Program-made: the position numbers and the translations under genes | Part shown: one piece after another, positions 35,847-47,507 of the stretch | How positions within the stretch are numbered: the stretch's first letter is position 1 | How the letters are laid out: the number at the start of each line of letters is the position of its first letter | DNA from: Balanoglossus misakiensis | Taxonomy: Eukaryota > Hemichordata | Assembly (NCBI GenBank): GCA_040954595.2 | Contig: CM082589.2 | Span: 2,542,001-2,606,000 of the forward strand | Direction of reading: 5' to 3' | Length of the DNA: 64,000 bases | Notes under the pieces: generated by a model | Databases searched by the model: none | What the model saw: only the letters and a program-made list of their open reading frames with translations | What the model was told of the DNA's origin: nothing

Positions 35847-38800
35847 TTATTGGGCAAACACTTTAATGCAGTCATTTTCATGGTCAACTACAGCCACTCT
35901 GCATGCCACATCATTGGTCAGTGTGATACCAGCTGGCCACTCAAGTCCATCCTCATCACTGTCAATGCGAGATATGAATCTGCCTCTGCTGTCTAACTTC
36001 ACCACGCGTTTGTTTCCTTTGTCACAGACATACACATATCCGTCTTTATCTGCCACTATTCCCCTTGGCCATTTCAGGCTGTCATCTGCGCTGATGTTTC
36101 CAAATGAGTATAAAAACTCACAGTCTGCACTGTAAACCTGAACACGGTAATTGTTCATATCTGATACAAATGCTTCTCCTCGACTGTTGATATCCACATA
36201 TCCAGGTCCTTTGAATTCTCCCTCTTCAGTGCCATGCTTTCCAAAGGATTTGATGTGCTGACCTTGCTGTGTGTATTTCCTGACACAGTGACTACCTTCC
36301 TTGTCTGTGTCACCAGCCTTTCCATCCCAGTCTGTGACATACACACTGCCATCTAGAGGACTGATAGCAATTCCTTGGGCATATTTCAGTTCAGGTTTTC
36401 CGAAGTGCCTGAGTACTTGTCCATCCTCATCGCTTACAACTACTTGATTGTTGCCGTCATCTGTCATGAAGTATTCGTCATCAGCTGATACTGCCACTTT
36501 GTTTGGTAGAAAGGGCTTCTCAAACTGTGTGAACGTTAAACTTGATTTGTCATTTCCATCTCTGTCGGCTATGTATACCCTATTGTTACCCCAGTCAGCT
36601 GTAACAAAGTCGCCGTGTTTATTAGTAGTTATCCCTACTGGCCTTCTAAGCTGACCTTTGCCTATTACCTTCACCAAACCCTTGACAGAAATTACAAATG
36701 GTGATCCTGGTATCGGCTGATCACCAAGTGTTATGTTGACTTCATGTCTACCACCGACATCTGCGTGAATTCTCAGACTGTGTGTACCATCTCTGTTGTC
36801 AATAACTCCAATGTCTTTTTGTGACCCATCTTCTTTGCAGATCTTTGCTGTGATTGCTTTGTGTGGTGTGACTGGTTTCCCTCTTCTATCTTCGACTCTG
36901 ACAATGACGTCAGCAGACTCACCCCTGACGAGTCTTGTGGGAATATCCTCTACTCTACACTGGGATGCACTGATATCTAATGTCAGTAATCCCAGCATTC
37001 CATGCTGCAGAGGGTCAGCAGAAGGATGGAATTTGATTAACTCGGATTTTATGAACTGATTCACTTTATGAACAAATTCATGAATGTGAAGCAGAGTTTG
37101 TTTCTTTGATGACATTAGGTGAGCAGAACTCCCATCAATCACCAGTGCTTCCATGTAATCGCATGCCTTGGAAATATTTCCATGTTTTTCTTCCCAATCA
37201 TCCACTTCAGTTTCGATGGTGTGTCTGATCATCTTGTATTCATCTTTCATCTCTTCAACCAGTCTGAACTCTTCCCTCTTCACCATTTTTATTATCTTCT
37301 TTGCTTTATTTCTCACTTTCTCCTCTTCCTCTCGATGATGTACTTCCAGGTCATCTTTGATATCCTCACCTCCAGTGTCACGTGACATGACGGCCTTTTC
37401 AGTTCCTCTCAACTTCGCCACCATCTCTCTCAGTTGTTTTCTGTAATCATCAGCGACATCGTGTATCTGTCTGTGGACATGGTCAGGAATAGGATGTGCA
37501 GTGATACACTCAGGACAGATGCATAGTTGACAGCTATCACAAAACAGATTTACTTCATTCTGTGTGTGAACGCTGCAGTATGCTTGACTTTGTTGTGATT
37601 GCTGACTTGATATTTCTTTCAAATATTTGTCGAGTGTGACGTCACTCTGACCTTTGACTGCTTCAGTGTCCTCGTGGACAGTTATACAGGAAGAACAAAA
37701 CTTGGCATTGCACTCTCTGCATCCATGTAGCGATTCAGTTTCTTTGCAACCTTCACATTGACCTATTTCTAAATCTTCGGTTTTCTCTGTTTCTTTTGCA
37801 AAACTCGCCTTTAAAGAAAAAGTTGTGAAAAATATATATTATTAAACAATTTAAGGGAGTGGTATTCCTGATTAAAAATATTCATGACACTTTTTGGTAT
37901 CATTGTCGAAGGATTAAACTTATGAAAAACGATCTCGAGAATCAAAGTATAATAAACACGTGACAAAAGCAGTATATTATATGCTGTATGTTATTAAAAC
38001 AGTTTACTTGAACATACATGTATAGTGATTTCAACCCGATGATGTTCACGTAATGTACACCAAACTTTATATTCCACTGGAAATGGTTATCTGGGTATTA
38101 AATGTTTACTTACTGTTGAGGGCGCACCTTGTTTTGTTCTCTCACGAACTGCAATTTTTTCAGCTAGCTCTTTTTCAACCTGCAGTCGTTTGATCTCGGC
38201 TTGCTGCATTGATTCTGTCAGCTTCAGATCAGCAATCTCTGCAGTGTAAATGTTGGCTTGCTTCTTGAGTTTCTCTAGCTGATCTTTGACTTCGTCTGTG
38301 TCTATGTCTAAGTCCTCAGTTTTGTGTGCTTCCTGTGCAATAATTGCCTATAAAGAAAAGATTGTGATATTTGTATTATTAAACAATTTAAAAGTATTCA
38401 TGCCAATAAAATGTTTCTCTTTTGTGGCAACACGCTTGAAAATTATTAAAGTAAATAATGTTTTTTCTATCGGTGAACACATTCACCAAAGTTTATCTCC
38501 TAATTGAGCACGGTGACCATATGATTTTTTGGACCAGTGAATTTAATTTCATGGGAAGAACTATGAGTATAACTTCATAAAAAGACAAAATAAGAAGCTT
38601 TCTGGCATTTCTCAATTTAATCCCATTGGCTTACATATGACCGTCCCGTGTTTCGATTTTTCAATCAGACGATAAATATGTCTTTAAAAGCTTAAAAGTG
38701 TGCACCTATACCTTAGCTTGGTGCCAAGTTTTACTTTTAAATCCGTGGCTATTTTACATACCGTCAGTCGATTGATTTCTTCTTCACATTCTGCCTTTGT

Positions 38801-41561
38801 GATTCGAAGATCCTTAATCACATTTTGGTCTGCAGCATGCTTCAATGCCACGAGTTTCACTACAGCTTTACTGTAATTTAGAGCCACCTACAAAATATAC
38901 ATAATACATGCACCCTTTTATCAGACATTGCTCATGTCAAGAATCAAGACTTGCAACAGGTTCGGATATTAATCGCTTGATTCTGTTGAGCGAAAAATTT
39001 CTTCCACTCCATGGCGACACATCAGAGTCGAAATCGGTTGAACGGATGTAGGCCATGGTCTACATTAAGAATATGTCATTGTATGTATCGGTAAACTACA
39101 TTTTGGTAAGTTGAGCGTCAAAGTGTAATTGATAAGTCTTTATAGACAGGTACATTACTACGATGGCATTCGGACTGGAGTCCATATTGTCATTAGTGAA
39201 TAGTACTAGTCACAACCTAGGCGACTAAGGTCAACCTTATGACCCTGACAACCCATGAATGTTGATAACATATCGTTGGGTCAAAGGTGACTGTTGATAT
39301 TCTGAAACTGACTCACCTGCGTGTAGGGATCGTGGAATACCGAGTGGTCGAAAATATGCATTATAGAATTAAACATTGGTGAGGGAGGGGGGGGGGGGGG
39401 GGTCGTGAATCGTGTCAATTTACTTCGTGCACTTACCAGAGACATCGACACAAGTTTCATTTTCATATTTGCTGCATATTTGGAAGATGTCTCGTTGTCT
39501 GTTTTGAGTTCTTTGATTCTGTTCTGGTGCTCTGCTTTGAGTTCTTTGATTCTGTGTTGTGATGCCTGGAGAAGAGACCTTCTGCCGAATTCTGATATTT
39601 CATTTATAGTCGGCCAGATTGTTGACATCAAGTTCAGTACATCGATACAAGGAAATCTCAGTGTGATGGACTGCAATCTTCTGTTTCTTGCGTTCTCTGT
39701 GTACACACATAGCGATGTATTAGTCATAATAATGTTAAGCAACACGTTTGGCTCACGTGAAGTTTGGGCCTCTGTGGTTATATTTAATTCATTACAAGGC
39801 TGTCATCTTTAACGAGGCATATCTTACCATTTCTGTCAAGCATACATGAATAATATTGCTAGATGAGTTATGTATTAAACAGAACAGTGTCACTGACATG
39901 TTTGAATGTTACAATAGTATTCAGCACTTCAGGAAAACACACCTTGCACGATCTTGGACAAACTCGCTATAATTTACAAGTCGATTCACTTGACGCTTAG
40001 TTTTGTCTGTTTGCGCTATATATATGTTTGACTCTAAGGAAAATAATGCAAAAGACGAATATCCTATTTTCAATTGCCCTTTACGACGGTTTAAGGCATC
40101 AAAAATATCAGCAGAAAAGTTTAGGTCTATGGTATTTGTTTCCATGCACTTACCTTCAAAGTATTCCATGCCCCTTTCTAATTCAGCGTGGTCAACCAGT
40201 GCAGCTATTTCTAACAGCCCCTCTCTTTTCACAAGCATCTTCATACTATTGGAAATAAGTATGTCGGAAAGCAGGCGCTCCAGATCACCACAGTCCAGCC
40301 CTTTTTTGAAACACTGTATGTTACTCCGACTGAAGGTTCGCAAAATCAGAATAACGGACGACATCTGGATACGTATTAACTTGGCTTGGTAACGGTCAAA
40401 GGCCTTGTCGAGTAATTTCGATTTGTCTGGATTATTGCCATTCTTAATTTCTTCCACCTCAACTTCAAATATCTTCTTCGCGGCTTCATATAAATGGGCT
40501 TCTATCTGTTGTTTTTGTTGGATTTGAAGTTCTAGCCGGAAATCTGTAAAAAAATACACAAAGGCGATTAAATTGTATAATCTGTTACTGGTATCACACT
40601 TCAAAATATTTGTTGAAAAAGTCTACTTTCTTCAACCAATAAGCAATCGGTATAAATAATGATACGTTCTAAAATATCGGATCCGGTCACGCTATCTCGG
40701 CTATTAAAGTTGATTTTCTAATGACTCAGCAAAAGTATACCATTGCCAGTGATGGAGGAAATGAATAGCATTCGTTTCGCACTGGCGGAAGCTGACAATG
40801 CATGGGGTCGTAAAGGGTTCAGGCAGTCAAATAGTGAAGTACGCTTTTCACTTTAATGGAACTGTCTGGGCTTCGCGAACCGGGCCAGCACACACAACAA
40901 CATCGTCTATATGCACTCAGAACCACTTGATCATTAAAGGCGTTGGTCGTACGTGAATTAACGCCACCAAATGCACTTGCAAATTTAACCACAGTTACCT
41001 TGGAACTTACCCCAATAGGGACTAGCCTTGTCCATTTCTTGTCCAGGACGATCAGCATCACTGTAACGCCGTCGTTTCTCTACTAAAGAAAACAGAACAT
41101 GCATTGTGATTAATTAAACATGTATTGAAAATGCATGAAAATATCCGTTTTCATTTTAAAAATAACGGCTGGAATTGTTCTTAAAAACGGAAAAAAAATA
41201 TTCAGGACAAACAACATGTACCCTGTGCTGGCCTCCAGTCAAAGGGTTATAAATAGAACTGTCACTCACCTACAGCTACCGCACCAGATTGAAAATTTTC
41301 AACTTTTTCCTTTAGCCGTGGACGCTTCAAATGATCCATTAATTCGATGACTAGTCCAAGATTAGTTGCAGATATATATCCACGTGTTTCCAAATGTACG
41401 AATAGGCTCATTGCAGTTTTCGTCTTCTCTGCGTCTTCTTCGCTTAACTGGCGACCGTAAAGTAGGAGTTTCATCGTAGATACTTCTTCGCCGCTAAGTT
41501 CGCTCTGTAATGCTAGAAAAAGTGACCTCAATGGGCAAACGTTGGTCACACTCACTTCCAT
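35847..41561 (-). CDS. DED - TRADD-N-like - coiled coil - 2x B-box - filamin - NHL protein, gene 3 (7 exons, 1110 aa)
   Basis: Exons: 41270-41561, 41011-41079, 40154-40543, 39437-39696, 38762-38887, 38114-38347, 35847-37808; all GT-AG, phases consistent, 1111 codons with stop. The ATG at 41561 (MEVSVTNVCPLRSL) is the first of the frame; a longer version begins only at TTG. The DED (ending HLKRPRLKEKVENF) and the TRADD-N-like domain are clearly homologous to genes 1 and 2 but much more divergent, with exon 3 eight codons shorter and exon 2 two codons longer. The last exon has the same length in all three genes. B-box Cys/His pattern and six blades intact. Gene 3 is the outgroup of the trio for the 5' half. 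Divergently oriented to the ligand-binding-domain gene 672 bases away. Confidence 0.88.
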
Positions 41562-42233
41562 GGTTAAATCGCTGTCTTCCAATCTTTAACTACACTATGG
41601 GAAAGCGACAATTTCTATTTTTAGAGGGAATACGTTAAACATGCCCCGACACAAACGGCCGCCATTTTGTTTTCTGGTCTCTTTTACAGTTCAAAATAGT
41701 AGGACAACAGCCCTGCGTGATTTATGGAACATGGTACATGCCTGGGGCCGGGGTAAACAGAAACATGGCGGCCATTCGTATCCTGCCAAATCGCGTTATA
41801 AAACTGGTTTGCTGTTTACACGTGTATACAGGGTGCCCAAACTCAAGTCCGTTAATCAGTCAAGTGCGTGTAACGCTGAAGGGCCTACATATAATGCGGC
41901 CCTGGACCCGTTTTTACTATGACATCCATTTCACGGGTGTCATAATGCAAACCGAGTAAACATGAAGTCCAGCAGGGCGGTACAATAGTCGGGAGGAGTC
42001 GATGCGTTCTCAAAGCGCCACCAATGTCTATTCCAAAGTATGCGGTATGCAGTAGAGTATGCGTTGAAAATCTAATAATGTGGTCAGAAACCGCACGACA
42101 CTGAAATGTCCAATTACTCCACGGGAAGTCACTCTTGACCCAGTAGTGGAAAAAACAGACCGTGTGTGCAACTTGAGAATTTCACAGCTGAAATCAAGTT
42201 CACCAACGTCATTCATAGAGGGATACAAAAGAG
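41562..42233. promoter_or_regulatory. Divergent promoter region of NHL gene 3 and the ligand-binding-domain gene
   Basis: 672 bases between two start codons pointing away from each other, so both promoters must lie here. The part nearest 42233 (about 42000-42233) is repeated upstream of the orphan exon at 34600, suggesting it is the conserved 5' UTR/promoter of the ligand-binding-domain gene. Confidence 0.5.
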
Positions 42234-45200
42234 ATGAGATTGGAATTTCACTTCGCTTTTGTCACCGTTATTCTGCTGTTTTCGATTCTTTTAGGTGAGT
42301 ACATTAGGGTTTCGTTGGGCATATTAGGAGAGTAAAATATTTGGCGAAAAGCATAAATTTCAAAGAATATTTCATAACTTTTTCCGTGCACATTTACAGC
42401 CTGAGGGTGGGTGTGTTCCCGTCTGCGGGTATGCGTCCCATAAACACACAGTCGAGTGTCAAGTCAAACTATACAATGCGTTATTACTATTTATCACATT
42501 TCCAATTTACTTTGAAATAACATTTACATGAACGTTGACAGGGTCTCTCAATGCTGATGGTATGTTTAATGGAAAAGTCGCCCATTTGCAGTTCTGGCGA
42601 CCATCTCCCTTTAAAGCGACCGGTCTGTCGTATCAGATCAAAAGTCACCAAGACTACGCGTTTACTCCTCAGTAAACGCTCTGAGAAGTTACTCTTTCGA
42701 TACATTCTGTTTTTGCGTTTGGTACATCAATCGGCACAAGTGCTGAAGAAAAACTGCACAACACAAGCAAACTTCTGAGTCATGACCTTCACAACTTCAA
42801 TTAAACAACAGGTCAACATATGTTTTTGATGTCCTCACACTTCAGAAAGCACTGCCTTGGCCATTTGACTAAAAACAAAGTACTTAGAAAAATCTATCGG
42901 TGAGCATATCAAACAGTGATTACAAGATCATCTTGTCCTCGAACTTGAAAAGTCTTCAAGCATGAATTTAAATAAAACAAGAATCTGTATGCAAATTTAA
43001 CAAACTCCCGAAAAGATTATCATTCTTTCGCACAAACAGGAATTTTGTGTAACACGGTCAGCATCAGTACAGTACCACGCTACTCGAATTAGGGTCACCA
43101 CATCCACGGGAGATGGGCCTTTTATGTGAACTATAAACTTGATTGAAATAGCTGACGAGGGAGCAATATATTTCTGTCATGCAAGACGCACGAAAGTAAC
43201 ATAAATGCAACCATCTTATAAAAACGAAGGAATTATAATCTATACCCCAAGTTCAAATCGCTGTCAGGAATGAGACGTTTCCCAGTTTGTGATTTATAGG
43301 AAGTTAATAACTCAGTCTTCAGTTTCATTGTTCCCTTATCTCTAATTGGTATGAGTTCGGCGCCGCCTTTCACACGTTAGTCTAACGCATTCCAAGTTGT
43401 TCGCATACCTCGAGAAATAAGTTTTAACGAGTACTCGCAAATGTAAGGCACGACGTTCAGCCACAGGAAAACGTGTGTAAGCTCACGAATTCCTGACGAT
43501 CGCTTAAAGTTCAAGAATACTGGGATCCATGCCTTCGACCATTGACAATGATCATAACACCAAGTCCCTCCAAAACAGACCTACTAATTTGCTTGACAGA
43601 AGTTACCAGTCCATAACATTATCCACATACAAGTTCACTCGAAGTTGAAAAGCAAAAACACAGTGAAACACGATCGCATTCTGGTATTCGCAATTTCCCT
43701 CCAGATATAGACGTAGTCATGCTTTCCGACATACCAGGTTCTCATTGCTACATACATACGTGTAGCCGTAATTTCACAGAATGTCCTCACGTTTACGACC
43801 GACAGCTGAAAGTCTTCCCCTAATTCTTTGCTATGTCACCCATTTGACAATTTGTTACGTACATGACTGTTACTCAAGTTGGTCTATACTAAGATATAAT
43901 CAATATTCAAATGAAATACGTTAGTTCATGTGCTTCGAAAAATGGAGAGGTTTGTCGCGATTATTTTACTCCGGCAATATGTGACGTGAATGAACGTACA
44001 GAATCGTAACTTTATGTCTTTGCGACAGATGGTTTTGTATGACGCAGAAACCTGACCTCGAATCGACAGCGAGACATGTTTATTGGGAACTTCATAAATT
44101 TGTAGACAAATGGCAAGGCCTTAGAAATGCTTATGTTGACTTTCTTCACACGAGATATCCCGCAGGGAGAAGCAATCTTGAACCGACTCCCTGAACTGAA
44201 TGGTGACCATGAACTTAAATTCTAGGTCATGTTTTCACAGTCTCAATATCAAGGTTGTTATTTTCATGAGGTCAGGTGGAATGTTGTGGTGGTGACGACG
44301 GCGATGATGATGATTTGAACATATGCATGGTATGTGAATGAAAATCAACTTGCATTGTCTGGCAGCCATGCTCATTACTAAGATCAAAGCACATCAGTAC
44401 GGGAATACATCTCACGTCAACGTGTTTAGGAATGAGAGTATCTTAACATCTATTTTGTGTTTTTCTGCTTTGTCTGCTTTCACAGGCGTCGCCGAAGGAA
44501 GCAATGGCGGTCTCTCAAATGATAACGGCAATGATCAATTAAGGCGTAAATTATTACAATACTACGATCGCAGAAAGTTACCTCATAAGCCACAGGTGGA
44601 TATCACGGTGTCTATCCAGTTGGTCACAGCGGAAGTTGTAAGTGTTGTTTGTTTGATAATTTTTGTCGTTTGGGGGGGACACTAAAATATCACGTATTAT
44701 ACGAAAGGGAAGCGTTGGACCATTCACAATACAGCATCAACGTCGATGCATTTTGCTTCATTAAGACTTTTCAATTTCTTGTGAACATATTAACGTGTTC
44801 TATTTAATTATCCATAAAAGTCATAATTATCATTATAATTTTGTTTGATTTCAGAACACGGAGACGAACATTCTGATTGCGGAGCATCGAAGGCTATACG
44901 TAAGTGTTGCTATTAAACCATCCACATCCCGTCCATCATCAATCGATTCATTTTCCGTCAACCAACCCACTGAGTCACTCACATATTCACTCACTCACTT
45001 GGTCGATCGATCGATCGATCAGTCAGTCAAACTACAACCCGGGACGTTTTCTGACATTGTTACACTGACTCTTCTTATGGAATCGCATCATTCCAGCTAG
45101 CAAATGTTATTTTTTAACACAACAGAAATGGTATGACAACAGACTCGTCTGGGATACACCAAACAAGCGATCGAGTCAAGTGTCAATCTTGGCTGTCTCG

Positions 45201-45863
45201 CCGGAGTCTATCTGGAGTTTCCTGCGCTACGAACAACTTGTAAATGGGTTAGTTCATTTCTCATTACTCATCTGCTGAACATGGCGACGAAAAGAATTTC
45301 GCCTCAGCCATGTGAACGACCAAATTTCTTAATGCTATGAACCAATATCTGAATGAACGACTTCATAACAACTCATGCAGATATGTCTTTTACTCGACAG
45401 TACTTTACGGAAACCAGTGAACGCAACACGTCACGAGGAATCACCCACAGCATTGGTGACGTCAGAGGGTCTGGTCGAGCTCGTGACACCTCGGGTCGTC
45501 ACGGAGACGCCCTGTTTGCAGCACGCCCTCTCAAACGACACTTACACATGCGAGATAACGCTCTCCAATTGGCGATACCCGTCAACCAAGCTGAGGCTAC
45601 AGTTTCCCCCAAACAGGGTGCCCGTGGATTTGCACTCTTTCATGACGGAAGAGTGGGAAGTTGCGGAAGCCACGGGCAAGATCTTCGACAGAAAGAGCGA
45701 CAGCAAGTTAACCGACACGGTGTCGTCGGTCACATTTGAAATCGTTCTCCAAGAAGCAGACGTGTCCCTGTCTCATCTTAAGAACACTGCGACCAACCTT
45801 TTGCCAACGACTTACATGTTCATGCTGTGTGCAGGACATATTTTTCTTCTTACTACTATGTAG
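42234..45863 (+). CDS. Secreted/GPI-type Cys-loop ligand-binding-domain protein (AChBP-like), 5 exons, 284 aa
   Basis: Exons 42234-42294, 44486-44637, 44855-44899, 45126-45239, 45381-45863; phases consistent, 285 codons with stop TAG. Residues 1-21 are a signal peptide. The mature part resembles the extracellular domain of nicotinic-type receptors: LLQYYDRRKLPHKPQVDITV, then W-Y-D-N-R-L-V-W (loop D Trp), G-L-V-E-L-V-T-P-R-V, Cys169 and Cys181 of a Cys-loop with 11 residues between (13 is usual), then S-N-W-R-Y (loop B Trp188). There is no vicinal Cys pair of an alpha-type loop C, and none of the four channel helices. The protein ends with a hydrophobic tail at residues 264-284 (LLPTTYMFMLCAGHIFLLTTM region) with no cytoplasmic residues after it, as in GPI-anchor signals. 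Inferred ligand sink or surface binding protein. The exon 5 acceptor (CAG at 45378-45380) has a weak pyrimidine tract and is the least certain border. Confidence 0.72.
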
Positions 45864-47507
45864 ATTGTTTCTGAGCTGAGCTCTTCCTTGCCAAACCTAA
45901 GATATTATGATTAAGACATATATTTAAAGTTTACTATATTATCCGGGTAATCGTTCAGACATAAAATCTTAGGCTTAGAAAATTAGTTCGAGTTAGGACT
46001 TAGGCAGTATATATACTTTCCGATTGATTGACAAGCGAATGAACAGTACTGTTTCCGATTAAGTTACATTTCTAGATTTAAAAAAAAATCTTATATGGCG
46101 CTGCATTCTTTGATGACCAAAAGTTCACACTAGACATGCGCAGAACCCGATTCAGAATACCTGTATCAGTTTAACTGTCTGACGCAAGCCAAAATACTGG
46201 CGTACGGTCATCGTGTGTGGTGACGTGTATTTCTTCAGTTCAGAATTAATCGAGAGATCAGTTTGAAATTATTCTCCAGTGAGGATTAGTTATGTACACT
46301 TGGTTATCTGAGGAAGAGGCAACGCAGTGCATGGGCGTGGCCATTGATGTGAAGTGTGAATGCTATCATCGTTGCAGTGACAGCCCTCAAGAGGGCGTAA
46401 ATCCCATCCCGTCTGCTAGTCACATGGTATGACACAGCGCTATAGTTTGATTCGAAACGACCTAGAAAGACACGAGAAAAATTTCAATTTAAAAATTAAA
46501 AAAAATTATTTTTCATATTTCATGTTTTAGCATTTTCTATGTCATGTAAAGAAAGGACAATACACTATTATCTTCCACGAAAGTCTCCTTTTTTTATTTT
46601 AATCCTTGGAGAGGTTGAGAGCTATTTCTCCACGCCATCTTACCTCATGAATTCCGGTGACTTGGAAACCACATGTGAAAACTCGGCAAATGTCAATTGT
46701 CGATCATCATCCAAATCTGTTTCTTCGAATATCTGAAGAGAGAAGTGTGGGGTGGTGGGTTAGCAGCCTGCCATATTTGCTTTAGTGTGTGTGTTTGCAT
46801 GAGAAAGAATCGATGATGTGTTCTATTGTGATATCTTGGTTTCACTGAATAAATACTGTTCTGTCATGTAATATTATGCGCAATACACTTGTTTTCATAT
46901 TGATAAACACTTGAACATCATCATCGTAAGCATCACAGCCTTGGTAATGTTGTCTATATCTAAATAAGTTTGGCAACCAAAAAATATGACCGTCCTAAAC
47001 ACAACATGACATATATGATCCCAAAATTCTTACATTGTTGACGAGTAACTTCACTTCATTCTCACTGAGTCGCTGATCGCTTTCGTCACTCGACGCCGTG
47101 ATCCTTTTGACCATCTCTCTGATGTCAGACTCGTCGATAAGGTCATCTTCGTTAAAATCTGTCATGGAATCGAATTTTTTATGGTTAGTTTCTCTATTTG
47201 CCTCTGTTTGTGGGATTCCCAATAGGTTTTAGGTCACACTTCCTTCCCCAATCCAGCTGACATAAACGAACGTAGTATTTTTCAGATTTCTAGTGCATTG
47301 ATGGCGTCCTTGTTACTCATGATGCAGTATGCAAAGAGTATCGAACTATCATGTATCGTATTTTATAGCCACCAAGTTTCAACAGCGCCGTTATTGTGAT
47401 TTGTCAATTTGGGAGTTTGGGCTTGATAAATTTCCCTTCAAATGATGCAAAATTGACAACAAGGCAATATTCCTAGTGGAAACTCACCGTAAATTCGGAA
47501 TGCATAC
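42334..47507. repeat. Copy B1 of the duplicated block (equals 1-5174)
   Basis: Identical to 1-5174 and directly continuous with 47508-53433, which equals 58075-64000. This is the only uninterrupted version of the locus in the window. Confidence 0.95.
45864..46639. other. Convergent intergenic region, ligand-binding-domain gene / CIB gene 2
   Basis: Downstream of both genes' stops. AT-rich, with A-runs near 46081 and 46498. A terminal mini-exon of CIB gene 2 may lie here but I could not place it. Confidence 0.4.

Larger units (their letters stand above)
19468..43339. repeat. Array of three tandem segmental duplication units
   Basis: Units are roughly 19468-27240, 27241-35705 and 35706-43339. 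Each carries one minus-strand DED/B-box/NHL gene followed by a stretch derived from the promoter, exon 1 and part of intron 1 of the ligand-binding-domain gene. The junctions at about 27240 and 35705 join ligand-binding-gene intron sequence (equivalent to about 43339) directly to the NHL-gene 3' flank. That defines the breakpoint pair of the original duplication. In unit 1 the exon-1 part is deleted; in unit 2 the exon survives at 34600. Confidence 0.8.
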
